A DNA stretch of 64,000 bases from Chryseolinea soli (GTDB lineage: Bacteria > Bacteroidota > Bacteroidia > Cytophagales > Cyclobacteriaceae), in assembly GCF_003589925.1 (NCBI RefSeq), contig NZ_CP032382.1, positions 1,674,001-1,738,000 of the forward strand, given 5' to 3'. The notes under the pieces were generated by a model. It worked only from the letters and a program-made list of their open reading frames with translations, was not told the origin of the DNA and searched no databases. A program made the position numbers and the translations under genes. Within the stretch, counting starts at the first letter, position 1; every line of letters begins with the position of its first letter. Shown here piece after piece: positions 51,073 to 59,296 of this stretch.

Positions 51073-51981
51073 TCAGAGGGAAAGGTTGATCCCGAGTTCC
51101 TGCGCCGTGATCGGTCCGACAATGCCGTCGGCTTCGTTGATCCCGAATTTTTGTTGTTGAAAACCTATCAAAGCTTTCAATGTCCGCTCGCCAAAATCGC
51201 TGTCGACAATGCCTTCGTAAAATCCTTTCACCTTCAGGGCTTGTTGGAGCACAGCGACCAGCGGGCCTTGCGAGCCGAAACGCAGCTTTGCACTTTGCAT
51301 GGTCGAAATCTCAGACGCCTCGCGGCCGTTCACGAGCACGTAGGGAAATGAATTTTGCGGCAGGGCGTAGGCGTTGTCGTGGAACACTTGCCAAGGCCCG
51401 ATATTTTTATCGCGGCCGGGTTTGTCGCATTTGGGAAAACCCATGATCACCTGGCATCCGGCGCTGGCGTAGTTGGTGGAGTCCAGGCCCTGGAACCAGC
51501 CGCAGTGAATGTTGTCGTGGGGGTTGTCGTATTCAATGCGGTCGTCGTTCTCAAAGTCCAGGTCGTCGGACGTGCGGCGAAAGGGATGGACGGCATTCTG
51601 GCGGAAGGCTTCATGGGCCGTGGGCGTACCCGCTTTGTGTATGCCCTTGCGATAATCCTGGTAGTAGCCCGTGAGCAAGCAATTTGTGCGCTCGCCACCT
51701 GCCAGCGATTTACTCACATTGATCCGGTTGGGCACCGTACTGGCCGGAAATGCCGCCAATTGCCGGTTGGCCATATCCCATTGCAAAATGGTGCACCGTG
51801 GATTCGAGTAGTTGATCTCGGCCGTTTCCAGAAGTTGTTCGGACTTGAAGGACTGGTCATTGGCGTTGGACGTCACTGCGCCACGAAGCCCCACAAGAAG
51901 CATGGACGTTTCGGGAAGCATAAATTGATTTACCGCGCAAAGACGCTGCAGCAAATCATGTGTAAGCGAAAAAGTTGACAT
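51073..51981 (-). CDS. YkuD-like protein with C-terminal peptidoglycan-binding domain
   Basis: 302 residues. The C-terminal 70 residues are a PG_binding_1 domain (FGSQGPLVAVLQQALKVKG, DFGERTLKALIGFQQQ, GIVGPITAQELG). In the middle, NIHCGWFQGLDS and NYASAGCQVIMG resemble the His and Ser-x-Gly-Cys active site of L,D-transpeptidases (YkuD). If so, it would act on peptidoglycan cross-links. No signal peptide is visible. The assignment of the catalytic domain is tentative. 62 bases before the C1A protease gene. Confidence 0.68.
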   Translation of the reverse strand: MSTFSLTHDLLQRLCAVNQFMLPETSMLLVGLRGAVTSNANDQSFKSEQLLETAEINYSNPRCTILQWDMANRQLAAFPASTVPNRINVSKSLAGGERTNCLLTGYYQDYRKGIHKAGTPTAHEAFRQNAVHPFRRTSDDLDFENDDRIEYDNPHDNIHCGWFQGLDSTNYASAGCQVIMGFPKCDKPGRDKNIGPWQVFHDNAYALPQNSFPYVLVNGREASEISTMQSAKLRFGSQGPLVAVLQQALKVKGFYEGIVDSDFGERTLKALIGFQQQKFGINEADGIVGPITAQELGINLSL

Positions 51982-52125
51982 AACATTGAGGGTTAAAGGT
52001 TATTCATGGATCACCGCCCATTTACTGACAACGAGAAAAGATATCCTGTTGCTATACCGTTTTATTACAATCGCTCCTATCCATCATTTATTTTTCTTGA
52101 AGACACGCCGGGCGCGCAACGAGGC

Positions 52126-53265
52126 TCATGACTTATACACCCGGAGCATTTCATTAAAATTAGACGCCGACAAACGGGTCGCCGCGTTCGACAGCAGGGC
52201 CATCTCGTTTTCGTACAGGGCATTTTTTTCCAGGTATGACCGGATGAGGGCCAGCACACCCGACACGATCGCCGTGGACACGTTGCAACCGTCGCGGGTC
52301 ATATATGCGTTATCGGATTTTTGCAGAGAATGGAAACTCCAGTTGGGGAGCACAAAATCGATCGCGGAGTTTATCGCATGGCTTGAAATATTTTCCTTGG
52401 AGATGGCGCCAATACCCAGTACGTTGGGATCGGCGGCCGGGTAAAAGGCGACGTTGGAGTAGATCGCGGTTTCGTCCTGACCCGCCGCCACCAGAATGGC
52501 GCCCTTGCCGGCCAGTGATTTGATCACGGCATCAAATTCCGCGCGTTTAGCACCCGGGTCGAAATGAAGGCTCAGGTTGATAATGTCCGGAGGTGTTGCC
52601 AGTTTGTCGATCCATTGCAGCGCGGCAAGCACGTTGGTCATGGACACTTGGCCGTTATCCACCGCTTTTACGATCAGCAGTTTTGCTTCCGGCGCAATGC
52701 CCACCAGCCGGTTGGCTGGATCTTCGCGCGCGGCGATGATGCCGGCCAGGAACGTGCCCTGGCTGTCCGGCGATGTGTCCGAAACGTTGTCCGACCCATT
52801 CAACACATTGTGCTTGCCGGCGATGGCATCGCCCAGTGCACGATGATCGCTGCTGCCGCTGTCGACCAGGGCTATCGTTATGCCCGCCCCTTTGGTTTGT
52901 TTGAATTTGGCATCCAGCACCAGCAACTGGTTATAGTCGAAGCGCGTGTCGCTGGCGGGTGTGGCGTCCTGTGGTTTGGCTTCTTGTGATTTGGTCTCTG
53001 CTGGTATGACTTCCCGCGGTGGTGCATCCCGCTGCGGGGCATCCCCGATTGAGGTTTGCAAAGCTTCGAAGTTTGTTCCTCCGCTCCAGTAGTAGTTGGC
53101 GGCTTGATCTTTCACCCAGGTGTTCACGCCTTCGAAGGCGTCGCCTTTATAGAGCTTGCCGTCCACGTCGAGTTCGCTGCCGGGCGAGAGGTATTGAAAC
53201 GTGGGCGCATTAACACTCGGCTTGCCCACCCGCACATTCAGATATTGTGTTACGGTCACTTTCAT
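52126..53265 (-). CDS. Subtilisin-fold protein with degenerate active site
   Basis: 379 residues. Residues 1-65 look like an SH3-type domain (YLNVRVGKPSVN, GVNTWVKDQ). Residues 115-375 are a subtilase (S8) fold: IALVDSG keeps Asp135, and DIINLSLHF and AGIIAARED are in place. However the His position of the HGT motif is Gln169 (DSQGTFLAG), the Asn of the oxyanion hole is Gln263 (VAAGQDE), and the Ser of GTSMATP is Asn328 (DGCNVSTA). It should therefore be proteolytically dead and act as a binding or regulatory protein. Start overlaps the stop of the upstream gene. Confidence 0.83.
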   Translation of the reverse strand: MKVTVTQYLNVRVGKPSVNAPTFQYLSPGSELDVDGKLYKGDAFEGVNTWVKDQAANYYWSGGTNFEALQTSIGDAPQRDAPPREVIPAETKSQEAKPQDATPASDTRFDYNQLLVLDAKFKQTKGAGITIALVDSGSSDHRALGDAIAGKHNVLNGSDNVSDTSPDSQGTFLAGIIAAREDPANRLVGIAPEAKLLIVKAVDNGQVSMTNVLAALQWIDKLATPPDIINLSLHFDPGAKRAEFDAVIKSLAGKGAILVAAGQDETAIYSNVAFYPAADPNVLGIGAISKENISSHAINSAIDFVLPNWSFHSLQKSDNAYMTRDGCNVSTAIVSGVLALIRSYLEKNALYENEMALLSNAATRLSASNFNEMLRVYKS

Positions 53266-54362
53266 CAGCCCTTGGGAGTTATAGTTTTGCCGCCACTGCT
53301 GGTCTTACCACCGTCGGCCGTTGCGCCGGCGGGTTGGACGCCACTGCGCAGGTTCATGAGCTTGTTCAAAAGGTCGAACCAAAACGGTGCTCCCAATGAC
53401 AAGGCGAAGGCGGTGAGCAGCCAGCCGGGAACCCTGCAGAGAATATTTTGATAGAACCATTCACCGGAAGGTATCGATTCTTGTGGCACACCTGCACCCT
53501 CTTGTCCAGCCCAACCCAGCGCCAGTACTTCCCGCGTTTTTGAGATGTCGTTGGTCACCACTTTCGAGGCTTCATCCATCAGCGTTTTGTTCCGCTTCTC
53601 GAGCGCTTCCAGTTCATCGGTTGCTTTTTTCAGCGTATCGCCAGGCGCATTTTGTGCGCGCAGACTTTGCAGGTCTTCCTTCAGGGCAGCGTGCTCTTTC
53701 ATATAGGCGTCGGCCTGCCTCACCAGTTGTTCACGCAGCTCGGGGTCGTTAGACAATTTATGGATGATCACGACGGTGTCCACATTGAACGTTATGGCAA
53801 TGCCCAGGCCCACAAAAAAAAGAATGATCTGCGTTCTTTTCTTATACCATCCGGATGCGCGCTCCATCGTGTCGTTGAACCATTGCTCGAGGGCGTTTTG
53901 GAATTTTTCGATATCACCATGCGATTCGGCCCACACCGAGCGCAGGTAGATGAGCGTTTCTCCTTTCACAAGCTTCTTTGTTTCCGAAAGGGATATGCCG
54001 TTTGTCAACGCGTCATCAATTTTTGAGCGGAAGTCATCGCCGGGTTCGGGATTCGCGCCCTTTAAAATGTCGAGGATCACTTTGCTGAAATTGCGGGCGG
54101 CCAGGTAGGAAGGTTTCTTGCTGTTGTTCTGGGCCATGTACTTAATGAGGGGCGACAGATAGAAGGCTTTGCTGAAGTCGTCCGTTTTCACTTCCTTGTC
54201 GTTATCGTCGAGCATGCGTTTGATGGCTTTCTCCAGGATCTTGGCGCGCAGGTGCAAAATGTTGGTGGCCAGAATTTCCTGGACGATGGTGGCCAGCAAA
54301 CTATAGAGCAGGTAGATGAACACGAGCCCGATAACGACATCCAAGGCAATTGAGCCGGTCAT
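53265..54362 (-). CDS. Membrane protein, first gene of the peptidase-fold operon
   Basis: 365 residues from the ATG at 54362 (MTGSIALDVVIGLVFIYLLY); the frame continues upstream but without a good start. One membrane segment near the N-terminus (8-30), another in the middle (about 175-200, IILFFVGLGIAITFNV), a coiled coil (about 210-270), and a last hydrophobic segment (about 310-335). It overlaps the start of the subtilase-like gene by one base. I do not recognise the family. The membrane anchor, coiled coil and gene order suggest a sensor or platform for the other products. Confidence 0.65.
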   Translation of the reverse strand: MTGSIALDVVIGLVFIYLLYSLLATIVQEILATNILHLRAKILEKAIKRMLDDNDKEVKTDDFSKAFYLSPLIKYMAQNNSKKPSYLAARNFSKVILDILKGANPEPGDDFRSKIDDALTNGISLSETKKLVKGETLIYLRSVWAESHGDIEKFQNALEQWFNDTMERASGWYKKRTQIILFFVGLGIAITFNVDTVVIIHKLSNDPELREQLVRQADAYMKEHAALKEDLQSLRAQNAPGDTLKKATDELEALEKRNKTLMDEASKVVTNDISKTREVLALGWAGQEGAGVPQESIPSGEWFYQNILCRVPGWLLTAFALSLGAPFWFDLLNKLMNLRSGVQPAGATADGGKTSSGGKTITPKG

Positions 54363-54436
54363 GACTTCATGGTTTAATTGTGAGTTTGGTACTTTCTTAA
54401 TAGTGCTTTCCGCAGCGCGACAGAACGTCAAAACAA

Positions 54437-54482
54437 AGCCCATCTCTCTAACACTTTTCATGGAGTGTCAGACAAATGGGCT
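54437..54482. other. Leader hairpin in the 54363-54754 intergenic region
   Basis: AGCCCAT pairs with ATGGGCT, with an inner hairpin ACACT/AGTGT. On the minus strand it is followed by TTTGTTTTG and lies about 75 bases before the start of the membrane protein gene, so it could be an attenuator of the peptidase-fold operon. The rest of this 392-base divergent region holds no ORF or RNA gene that I can support. Confidence 0.4.
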
Positions 54483-54754
54483 CACTGAACCTAATGTAGA
54501 AAAGCAAACACACTTTTCCAATGAGGTGCCTGTTTAATTCTTCCGCATCGACTCCAAATCCCTGAGAGCATGGAGTTGATCTTGCGCAAAACACGAGACA
54601 AAATTTAAATTGACCTGCTAATGGAAAGATCCTCCTTCGTCTCTTTAAACCGGAAGATAAAAAAACAAAACCCTGCATCCGTTGTTGTAACATACAACAG
54701 ATGAAGAAACCATTGCCTGCGCAATAGGAATTTGTCTCTGACGAGCGACAACTT

Positions 54755-55672
54755 ATGATACAGCAGGTCCGCGAGCCCTTTACGATCCTTAAAAAATCAT
54801 TCCAGCTTATCAGCAACTCCAATCCCCTGCTGCTGTCGGCGGCAACGGCCTTTTTCACGACGTTCGCCTTAGCGCCTGTCCTGATCAATTTGAGCCACTT
54901 GTTAAGTCTTTTCTTCCGGGAAGACGTCATCCTTTCCAAGCTGTCTGCCAAGTTGATCACGGCGTTTGGAAAAAAAGCTACTCACGCCATAGAGCGCATT
55001 GTTGAGAATTTCTTGTCGTTGGAAACCAGTGCCTGGGTGACGGCGGCGTTAGCGGTGTTTTTCTATTTCGTGGCCACCACCTGGCTCAGTGCCATCCGGC
55101 AATCGATCCACCAGTTGTGGAGCATTCGAAAGAAGCCACATCAGAAGCTCCGGTATCATATCAAAGAGCGCCTTATTGAAATTGGATTGATCCTGCTTAT
55201 CGGCGGGTTATTTCTCATCACGGTAGGGATAGACTACGGGCTGGTGAACCTGCGAAAAGCATTCGGCGGTTTTGTTCCGAAGTTTTTGTTTTCAGCATTA
55301 AACATTTTGCTTTCCATGCTGATCATCTCTACGTGGCTCGCGTTCGTGTATCGCTTTATGCCGGAAGCGCGTGTGCGTTGGCGGGTAGCGTTGGCAGGAG
55401 GACTGTGTACGGGTTTACTTTTTGTTTTAGGGCGCTTCGGTATCACGAAAATATTAGTAGAAGGAAAGTTGGGCGCGCTCTTCGGGCCGTCCAGTTCCAT
55501 TGCTATTATTTTGCTGTTCATCTTCTACTGCTCATTCATTCTGTACTTCGGCGCTTCGTTGACCTACGAATATGCCAAAGCTACCGGTCACCCTATCCGG
55601 CCGGGTAAATTAGGGGAAAAATACAGCGAAGAATTGGTCGAGGCCGGCACGAAAAAGAGGCCGGCGCACTGA
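54755..55672 (+). CDS. YihY/BrkB-family membrane protein
   Basis: 305 residues with six membrane segments. Family features: LLSAATAFFTTFALAPVLIN near the start, WVTAALAVFFYFVATTWLSA, and the C-terminal GALFGPSSSIAIILLFIFYC and FGASLTYEYAK. YihY proteins are inner-membrane proteins without an established function; RNase BN was once wrongly assigned to this family. Single gene. Confidence 0.9.
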   Translation: MIQQVREPFTILKKSFQLISNSNPLLLSAATAFFTTFALAPVLINLSHLLSLFFREDVILSKLSAKLITAFGKKATHAIERIVENFLSLETSAWVTAALAVFFYFVATTWLSAIRQSIHQLWSIRKKPHQKLRYHIKERLIEIGLILLIGGLFLITVGIDYGLVNLRKAFGGFVPKFLFSALNILLSMLIISTWLAFVYRFMPEARVRWRVALAGGLCTGLLFVLGRFGITKILVEGKLGALFGPSSSIAIILLFIFYCSFILYFGASLTYEYAKATGHPIRPGKLGEKYSEELVEAGTKKRPAH

Positions 55673-55752
55673 CTTTTCCGGTCGGGATCAAAAAAAATAG
55701 ATAACAAACCGGGCGATAGCGGGTTAAAAAAATAAAATTTCCGTCCATCGCT

Positions 55753-56733
55753 ATGCCGTTGAGAATCCGGTTGCTTTTTGTTGTCATGCTTTGTACCTGC
55801 CGCGCACTGGCCCAGGAGCGGGATAGCGTTGAGAATTCGGTTGAGCATCAAAAATTTCTCACGCTGGTGAATGCCAACCGCGAGCAAAGCTACGTCACGT
55901 TCGGCAGCGGCATAGGCACCCTCGAGCCGCTCATCTGTGAAGCGCGGTTGTCGCCGAGCTATTTTTTCACGGGACAAAAACGCAGCTGGGCGCTCATGTT
56001 AAACCCTCAAGTGCAAATTCGCATGCTCAATAAAAAATCGTATCCCATACGAAACCCGAGCTACAAAGTGTACATCACCTATTACCACGACATCAAATTC
56101 TGGCAGACCAGTTTTCTAAAAAAAATTCTCTACAGCAACGCCCTATGGTATGCCGCCGTGGCCCATCACTCCAATGGCCAGGAAGGGACGTTCTACATTC
56201 CCGACGACTCCACGCATGCGCCAAACCTGAAAAACGGAAATTTCGCAACCAACTTCCTGGAGTTCGGGGTGTCGTCCTATCACCTGGAGAAGATCGGGAG
56301 TAAAAATTTTTCTATTCGCGAAATAAAAGTGTGGGCCGAGATCCATCCCCCTAAGGGGTCGCTCAAAGAAATGAGGGAGAGCTACGGCTTCTACCGCCTC
56401 TATGCCAAAGCCGGATTCCTCGGACCCATGCGCAAAAGAAAAGGCGACGCCGTAAACCGCTGGTTGCAGCAATCCAGTATCGAATTGAAGGGCGGGTGGA
56501 TCATGGGAGAGATGAACGGAGCAAGCCCGCTCCAGGCGTCGCGACGGCTTGTCATTGATATCACGTATAAATATTATCCGACATGGTTTGATGAGATCGC
56601 TTTCTTCTTACGATTCTACCGTGGACAGGACTACTACAACATTTATTACCTGAACGGCGAACTCACACAGCTGAGCATTGGGATCACATCCAACATTATG
56701 AATTTTCAGAAGGCAGTGAAATATCTGGAATAA
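55753..56733 (+). CDS. Outer-membrane phospholipase A (OMPLA)-like protein
   Basis: 326 residues with a signal peptide (1-21, ending RALAQ). A beta-barrel pattern of alternating residues covers the rest. The segment AHHSNGQEGTFY matches the OMPLA catalytic HxSNG motif (His, Ser), and FATNFLEFG gives a candidate for the Asn of the triad. It would hydrolyse acyl chains of phospholipids in the outer membrane. Single gene after yihY. With the PagL-like protein at 3996 it is the second outer-membrane lipid hydrolase of the window. Confidence 0.75.
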   Translation: MPLRIRLLFVVMLCTCRALAQERDSVENSVEHQKFLTLVNANREQSYVTFGSGIGTLEPLICEARLSPSYFFTGQKRSWALMLNPQVQIRMLNKKSYPIRNPSYKVYITYYHDIKFWQTSFLKKILYSNALWYAAVAHHSNGQEGTFYIPDDSTHAPNLKNGNFATNFLEFGVSSYHLEKIGSKNFSIREIKVWAEIHPPKGSLKEMRESYGFYRLYAKAGFLGPMRKRKGDAVNRWLQQSSIELKGGWIMGEMNGASPLQASRRLVIDITYKYYPTWFDEIAFFLRFYRGQDYYNIYYLNGELTQLSIGITSNIMNFQKAVKYLE

Positions 56734-56962
56734 CGATTGTTGCCCTTCCGGGGCAAGTGTGGATTTCTTACCCACTCCAAAAATCGTCGACCCTGCCGTG
56801 CGACGAGCCTACTGTCATTGTCGTCCTGGCACGGAATTTTTGGTTTTTTCCGAAAGGAATAGGGAAGACCAGCCCTGGCGTTACGAGGGCGGTTTCCTGA
56901 AATCGTTTCTGTTCACTTTAATCCTTACCGCTATGAGCCCCTTCACTTTATTTCACATCGAC

Positions 56963-57403
56963 ATGGCCACGCTCAACATTCAGAGCCCCGCGTTTGCGCA
57001 CAACGGCTATATACCCGCGAAGTACACTTGCGATGCTGCTGGCGTCAATCCCCCGCTGACCTTCAGCGACATCCCCGAAAAGGCGCAAACCCTGGCGCTC
57101 ATCATCGAAGACCCCGACGCACCCCATGGTACTTTTGATCACTGGCTGTTGTGGAACATTGCGCCCACCAACGCGATCGATGAGAACAGCGCGCCCGGCG
57201 AACAAGGATTGAACAGCCGACAGCAAAGCGGCTACACCGGTCCCTGCCCGCCACAGGGCGTGCACCACTATCACTTCAAACTATTTGCGCTCGACCTCAC
57301 ACTCGACCTGCCCGGTGGCGTGGATAAACATACGCTGTTAAAAGCTATGGACGGTCACGTGATCGGCACGGGCGAATTGATTGGCTTGTATAAACGACAA
57401 TAA
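56963..57403 (+). CDS. YbhB/YbcL (PEBP)-family protein
   Basis: 146 residues from the ATG at 56963 (MATLNIQSPAFAHNGYIPAK); an open frame reaches to 56759 but the upstream part is not family-like. PEBP features: KYTCDAAGVNPPLTFSDIPE, IIEDPDAPHGTFDHWLLWNI with the ligand-pocket Asp-Pro-Asp-Ala-Pro and His, and GPCPPQGVHHYHFKLFALD. Bacterial YbhB proteins have no clear function beyond ligand binding. It is 23 bases upstream of the DUF2188 gene. Confidence 0.9.
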   Translation: MATLNIQSPAFAHNGYIPAKYTCDAAGVNPPLTFSDIPEKAQTLALIIEDPDAPHGTFDHWLLWNIAPTNAIDENSAPGEQGLNSRQQSGYTGPCPPQGVHHYHFKLFALDLTLDLPGGVDKHTLLKAMDGHVIGTGELIGLYKRQ

Positions 57404-57426
57404 TGTAAAATCAAAATTTCAAAATT

Positions 57427-57870
57427 ATGCCTTGGACAAAATCAGATTATCCCGATTCGATGAAGAATCTCCCCGAAGCGGTGCGTGACAAAGCGATTGA
57501 TATCGCCAACGCCCTGCTGGAGGAAAAGCACATGGACGATGGCATCGCCATTGCCACGGCCATCAGCCGCGCCAAAGACTGGGCCGCCAACCGCGACCTG
57601 GAAACAGAACGACCCGATGCCTCCGAAATCACCGACGTGAAACAACACGGTGAAGACCGCTACGTGGTGCCCCACGAAAAAGAATGGGCCATCAAAGTGG
57701 AAGGGGAAGCAAAAGTGGAGAAAGTGTTTCACACCAAAAAAGACGCCGTACGCCAGGCACGCCGCGAAGCGCGTTCGGTGAACGGTTCGCTCACGATTCA
57801 ACAAAAGAATGGCAAAGTAGAGAAGCGGATCTCGTACAATCCGCGGAAAACCGCCGTGAAGCAAAGCTGA
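57427..57870 (+). CDS. DUF2188 protein
   Basis: 147 residues. The DUF2188 domain is at 70-140: DRYVVPHEKEWAIKVEGEAK, HTKKDAVRQARREARSV and LTIQQKNGKV. The N-terminal half (PWTKSDYPDSMKNLPEAVRD, AIATAISRAKDW) resembles a ChaB-like fold. The protein is small, charged and cytoplasmic, with no known function; the family is often stress-related in annotation. Ends at a clear terminator. Confidence 0.85.
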   Translation: MPWTKSDYPDSMKNLPEAVRDKAIDIANALLEEKHMDDGIAIATAISRAKDWAANRDLETERPDASEITDVKQHGEDRYVVPHEKEWAIKVEGEAKVEKVFHTKKDAVRQARREARSVNGSLTIQQKNGKVEKRISYNPRKTAVKQS

Positions 57871-57896
57871 TCGCGCGGATCGCATTTCAAATAGCA

Positions 57897-57931
57897 AGAG
57901 GCTGCCTCAGAAGGACAGCCTCTCGTTTTTT
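57897..57931 (+). terminator. Intrinsic terminator after DUF2188
   Basis: AGAGGCTG and CAGCCTCT pair around a loop with inner CC/GG pairs, followed by CGTTTTTTG. Confidence 0.82.
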
Positions 57932-57938
57932 GTTTAGC

Positions 57939-58235
57939 CTATGCCGTGCGAAATGACAATCCTTCGGCCGCGAGCGCTTTTCGCAGCTTGGGGATGCTGC
58001 TGGGGCCCATGCCATGCAGCATCAGGATCTCGCGCTCGCTTCGCGACGAAAGTTGTTTGAGTGTGCTTATCCCTGCATTTTCCAGCGCGCGACGCGCCGG
58101 GGCACCAAGGAGGGCGAGAAAGCCGCTGTCCGGTTTGCGTTCTTGTTCGCAAACCGGGCAGGTCGGGCAGTCGGTGCTTTTGTAATATGTGTGACCTTGT
58201 TCACAAACCCGCAGGTTCTTCTTCGAAGGAGGCAT
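57939..58235 (-). CDS. Zinc-ribbon and helix-hairpin-helix protein (RpoA-CTD-like)
   Basis: 98 residues. The N-terminus has a zinc-ribbon-like pattern (VCEQGHTY, CPTCPVC). The C-terminal part GAPARRALENAGISTLKQLS and EILMLHGMGPSSIPKLRKAL is a helix-hairpin-helix like that of RNA polymerase alpha CTD, and probably binds DNA. The gene starts 3 bases downstream of the SRPBCC gene on the same strand. Confidence 0.82.
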   Translation of the reverse strand: MPPSKKNLRVCEQGHTYYKSTDCPTCPVCEQERKPDSGFLALLGAPARRALENAGISTLKQLSSRSEREILMLHGMGPSSIPKLRKALAAEGLSFRTA

Positions 58236-58237
58236 TA

Positions 58238-58666
58238 CTAGGCGTTGGCTTCTGAATATTTTTTAAAGTTGTCGAGAATGGCCTGCCAGCCACCGCGTTG
58301 CATCTCGATGGGGTTGATGGTCTCGGGGTCAAACGTCTCCGTGATCAGCGTTTCGGCGTCCCGTGATCCAAAGATTATTTTCACTTTGCGGCCATCGGCG
58401 ATGGTGTACTCCACTACTTTGTGGGGAACCACGTTGGTGTAGGTGCCTTCGAAGTCGAAGCTGACGCTACCGTCTTTGGCGGCCATGGTGGTTACGAATT
58501 TACCGCCCGTGCGCAAGTCGTTTTCGGCTTTGGGTGCATGCCAGTCGTCGGAGGGTGAGCACCATTTTGTGATGTGTGCCGGCTCGAACCAGTGCTTCCA
58601 CACTTTTTCTACAGGGACTTTTACCAATGCTTCTACGGTGATCTGGGTTTTTGTTGCAGTTTCCAT
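58238..58666 (-). CDS. SRPBCC (AHSA1-like) protein
   Basis: 142 residues. The pattern is the START/Bet v1-like AHSA1 domain: VKVPVEKVWKHWFEPAHITK, WHAPKAENDLRTGGKFVTTM, FDFEGTYTNVVPHKVVEYTI and the end QRGGWQAILDNFKKY. These small proteins bind hydrophobic ligands; the cargo is unknown. Co-transcribed with the downstream zinc-ribbon protein. Confidence 0.88.
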   Translation of the reverse strand: METATKTQITVEALVKVPVEKVWKHWFEPAHITKWCSPSDDWHAPKAENDLRTGGKFVTTMAAKDGSVSFDFEGTYTNVVPHKVVEYTIADGRKVKIIFGSRDAETLITETFDPETINPIEMQRGGWQAILDNFKKYSEANA

Positions 58667-58826
58667 GATAGGATATGTTTTGGTTTTTGTTTGCGTTTAT
58701 GGATACAAACATAACGCACAAAACCGGCCCCGGAGTTGGCAAAAAGCGACTTTTTAGCGGGTCGATTGCGACAAGATCCTTTTTCCATGCCTTTCACTGC
58801 ACGTCCTTTTTTTGGTGGAAAGCGAG

Positions 58827-58865
58827 TATTTCAAATTATGAAATAAAATTTCCATATTTGAAATA
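58827..58865. promoter_or_regulatory. Inverted repeat before the XRE antitoxin-like gene
   Basis: TATTTCAAAT (58827-58836) and ATTTGAAATA (58856-58865) form a perfect ten-base inverted repeat. A near-consensus -7 box CATATTTG overlaps the second arm. This is what one would expect for an operator autoregulated by the XRE protein encoded next. Confidence 0.6.
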
Positions 58866-58895
58866 TCATTCATTGTGGAGCACACACGATTTAAC

Positions 58896-59285
58896 ATGAT
58901 AACCAAGATCAGAACCGCGGCAGAATACAAATTGGTGATGAAGAGCATCGAAGCTATGCTCCAAACCGCGACAAAAAAGGGAGGCTTCCACAAGCTTTCT
59001 AAAGATGAGTCGGCGACACTGGCTAAACTCTCCAAGCTGGCTGAAACCTACGAAGACAAAGACCTTCAGCTGATGCCCATAAAGCCGAAGACCATACAAG
59101 AAGCAGTAGAATTCAAACGCGCCGAAAAACGCCTCACTCAAGCCAAGCTCGCCAAAAAACTTGGCATCGGGGCACCCAAACTTTCGCAGATCCTATCCGG
59201 CAAACGCGAACCCGACGTGGTTTTCCTCAAAGCCCTTCACAAAGAGCTTAATATTGACGCGGAATTCCTGCTGACGCATGCCTAG
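58896..59285 (+). CDS. HigA-like XRE protein without a partner toxin
   Basis: 129 residues from the ATG at 58896 (MITKIRTAAEYKLVMKSIEA); a GTG at 58875 is an alternative. The N-terminal part matches COG5499-type HigA antitoxins, and the C-terminal helix-turn-helix is VEFKRAEKRLTQAKLAKKLG, GAPKLSQILSGKREPDVVFL. The typical toxin gene would be upstream, but only 229 non-coding bases lie there, so it is an orphan antitoxin or a stand-alone regulator. Confidence 0.83.
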   Translation: MITKIRTAAEYKLVMKSIEAMLQTATKKGGFHKLSKDESATLAKLSKLAETYEDKDLQLMPIKPKTIQEAVEFKRAEKRLTQAKLAKKLGIGAPKLSQILSGKREPDVVFLKALHKELNIDAEFLLTHA

Positions 59286-59296
59286 TGCGCAACGCG

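Noticed and set aside
45165-54362. The two envelope operons considered as a contractile injection system or prophage
   Set aside because: No tail, sheath, baseplate, portal or terminase gene is present.
58675-58899. Possible HigB toxin upstream of the XRE gene at 58896
   Set aside because: The ORF shows none of the RelE/HigB strands and overlaps the promoter and operator region.
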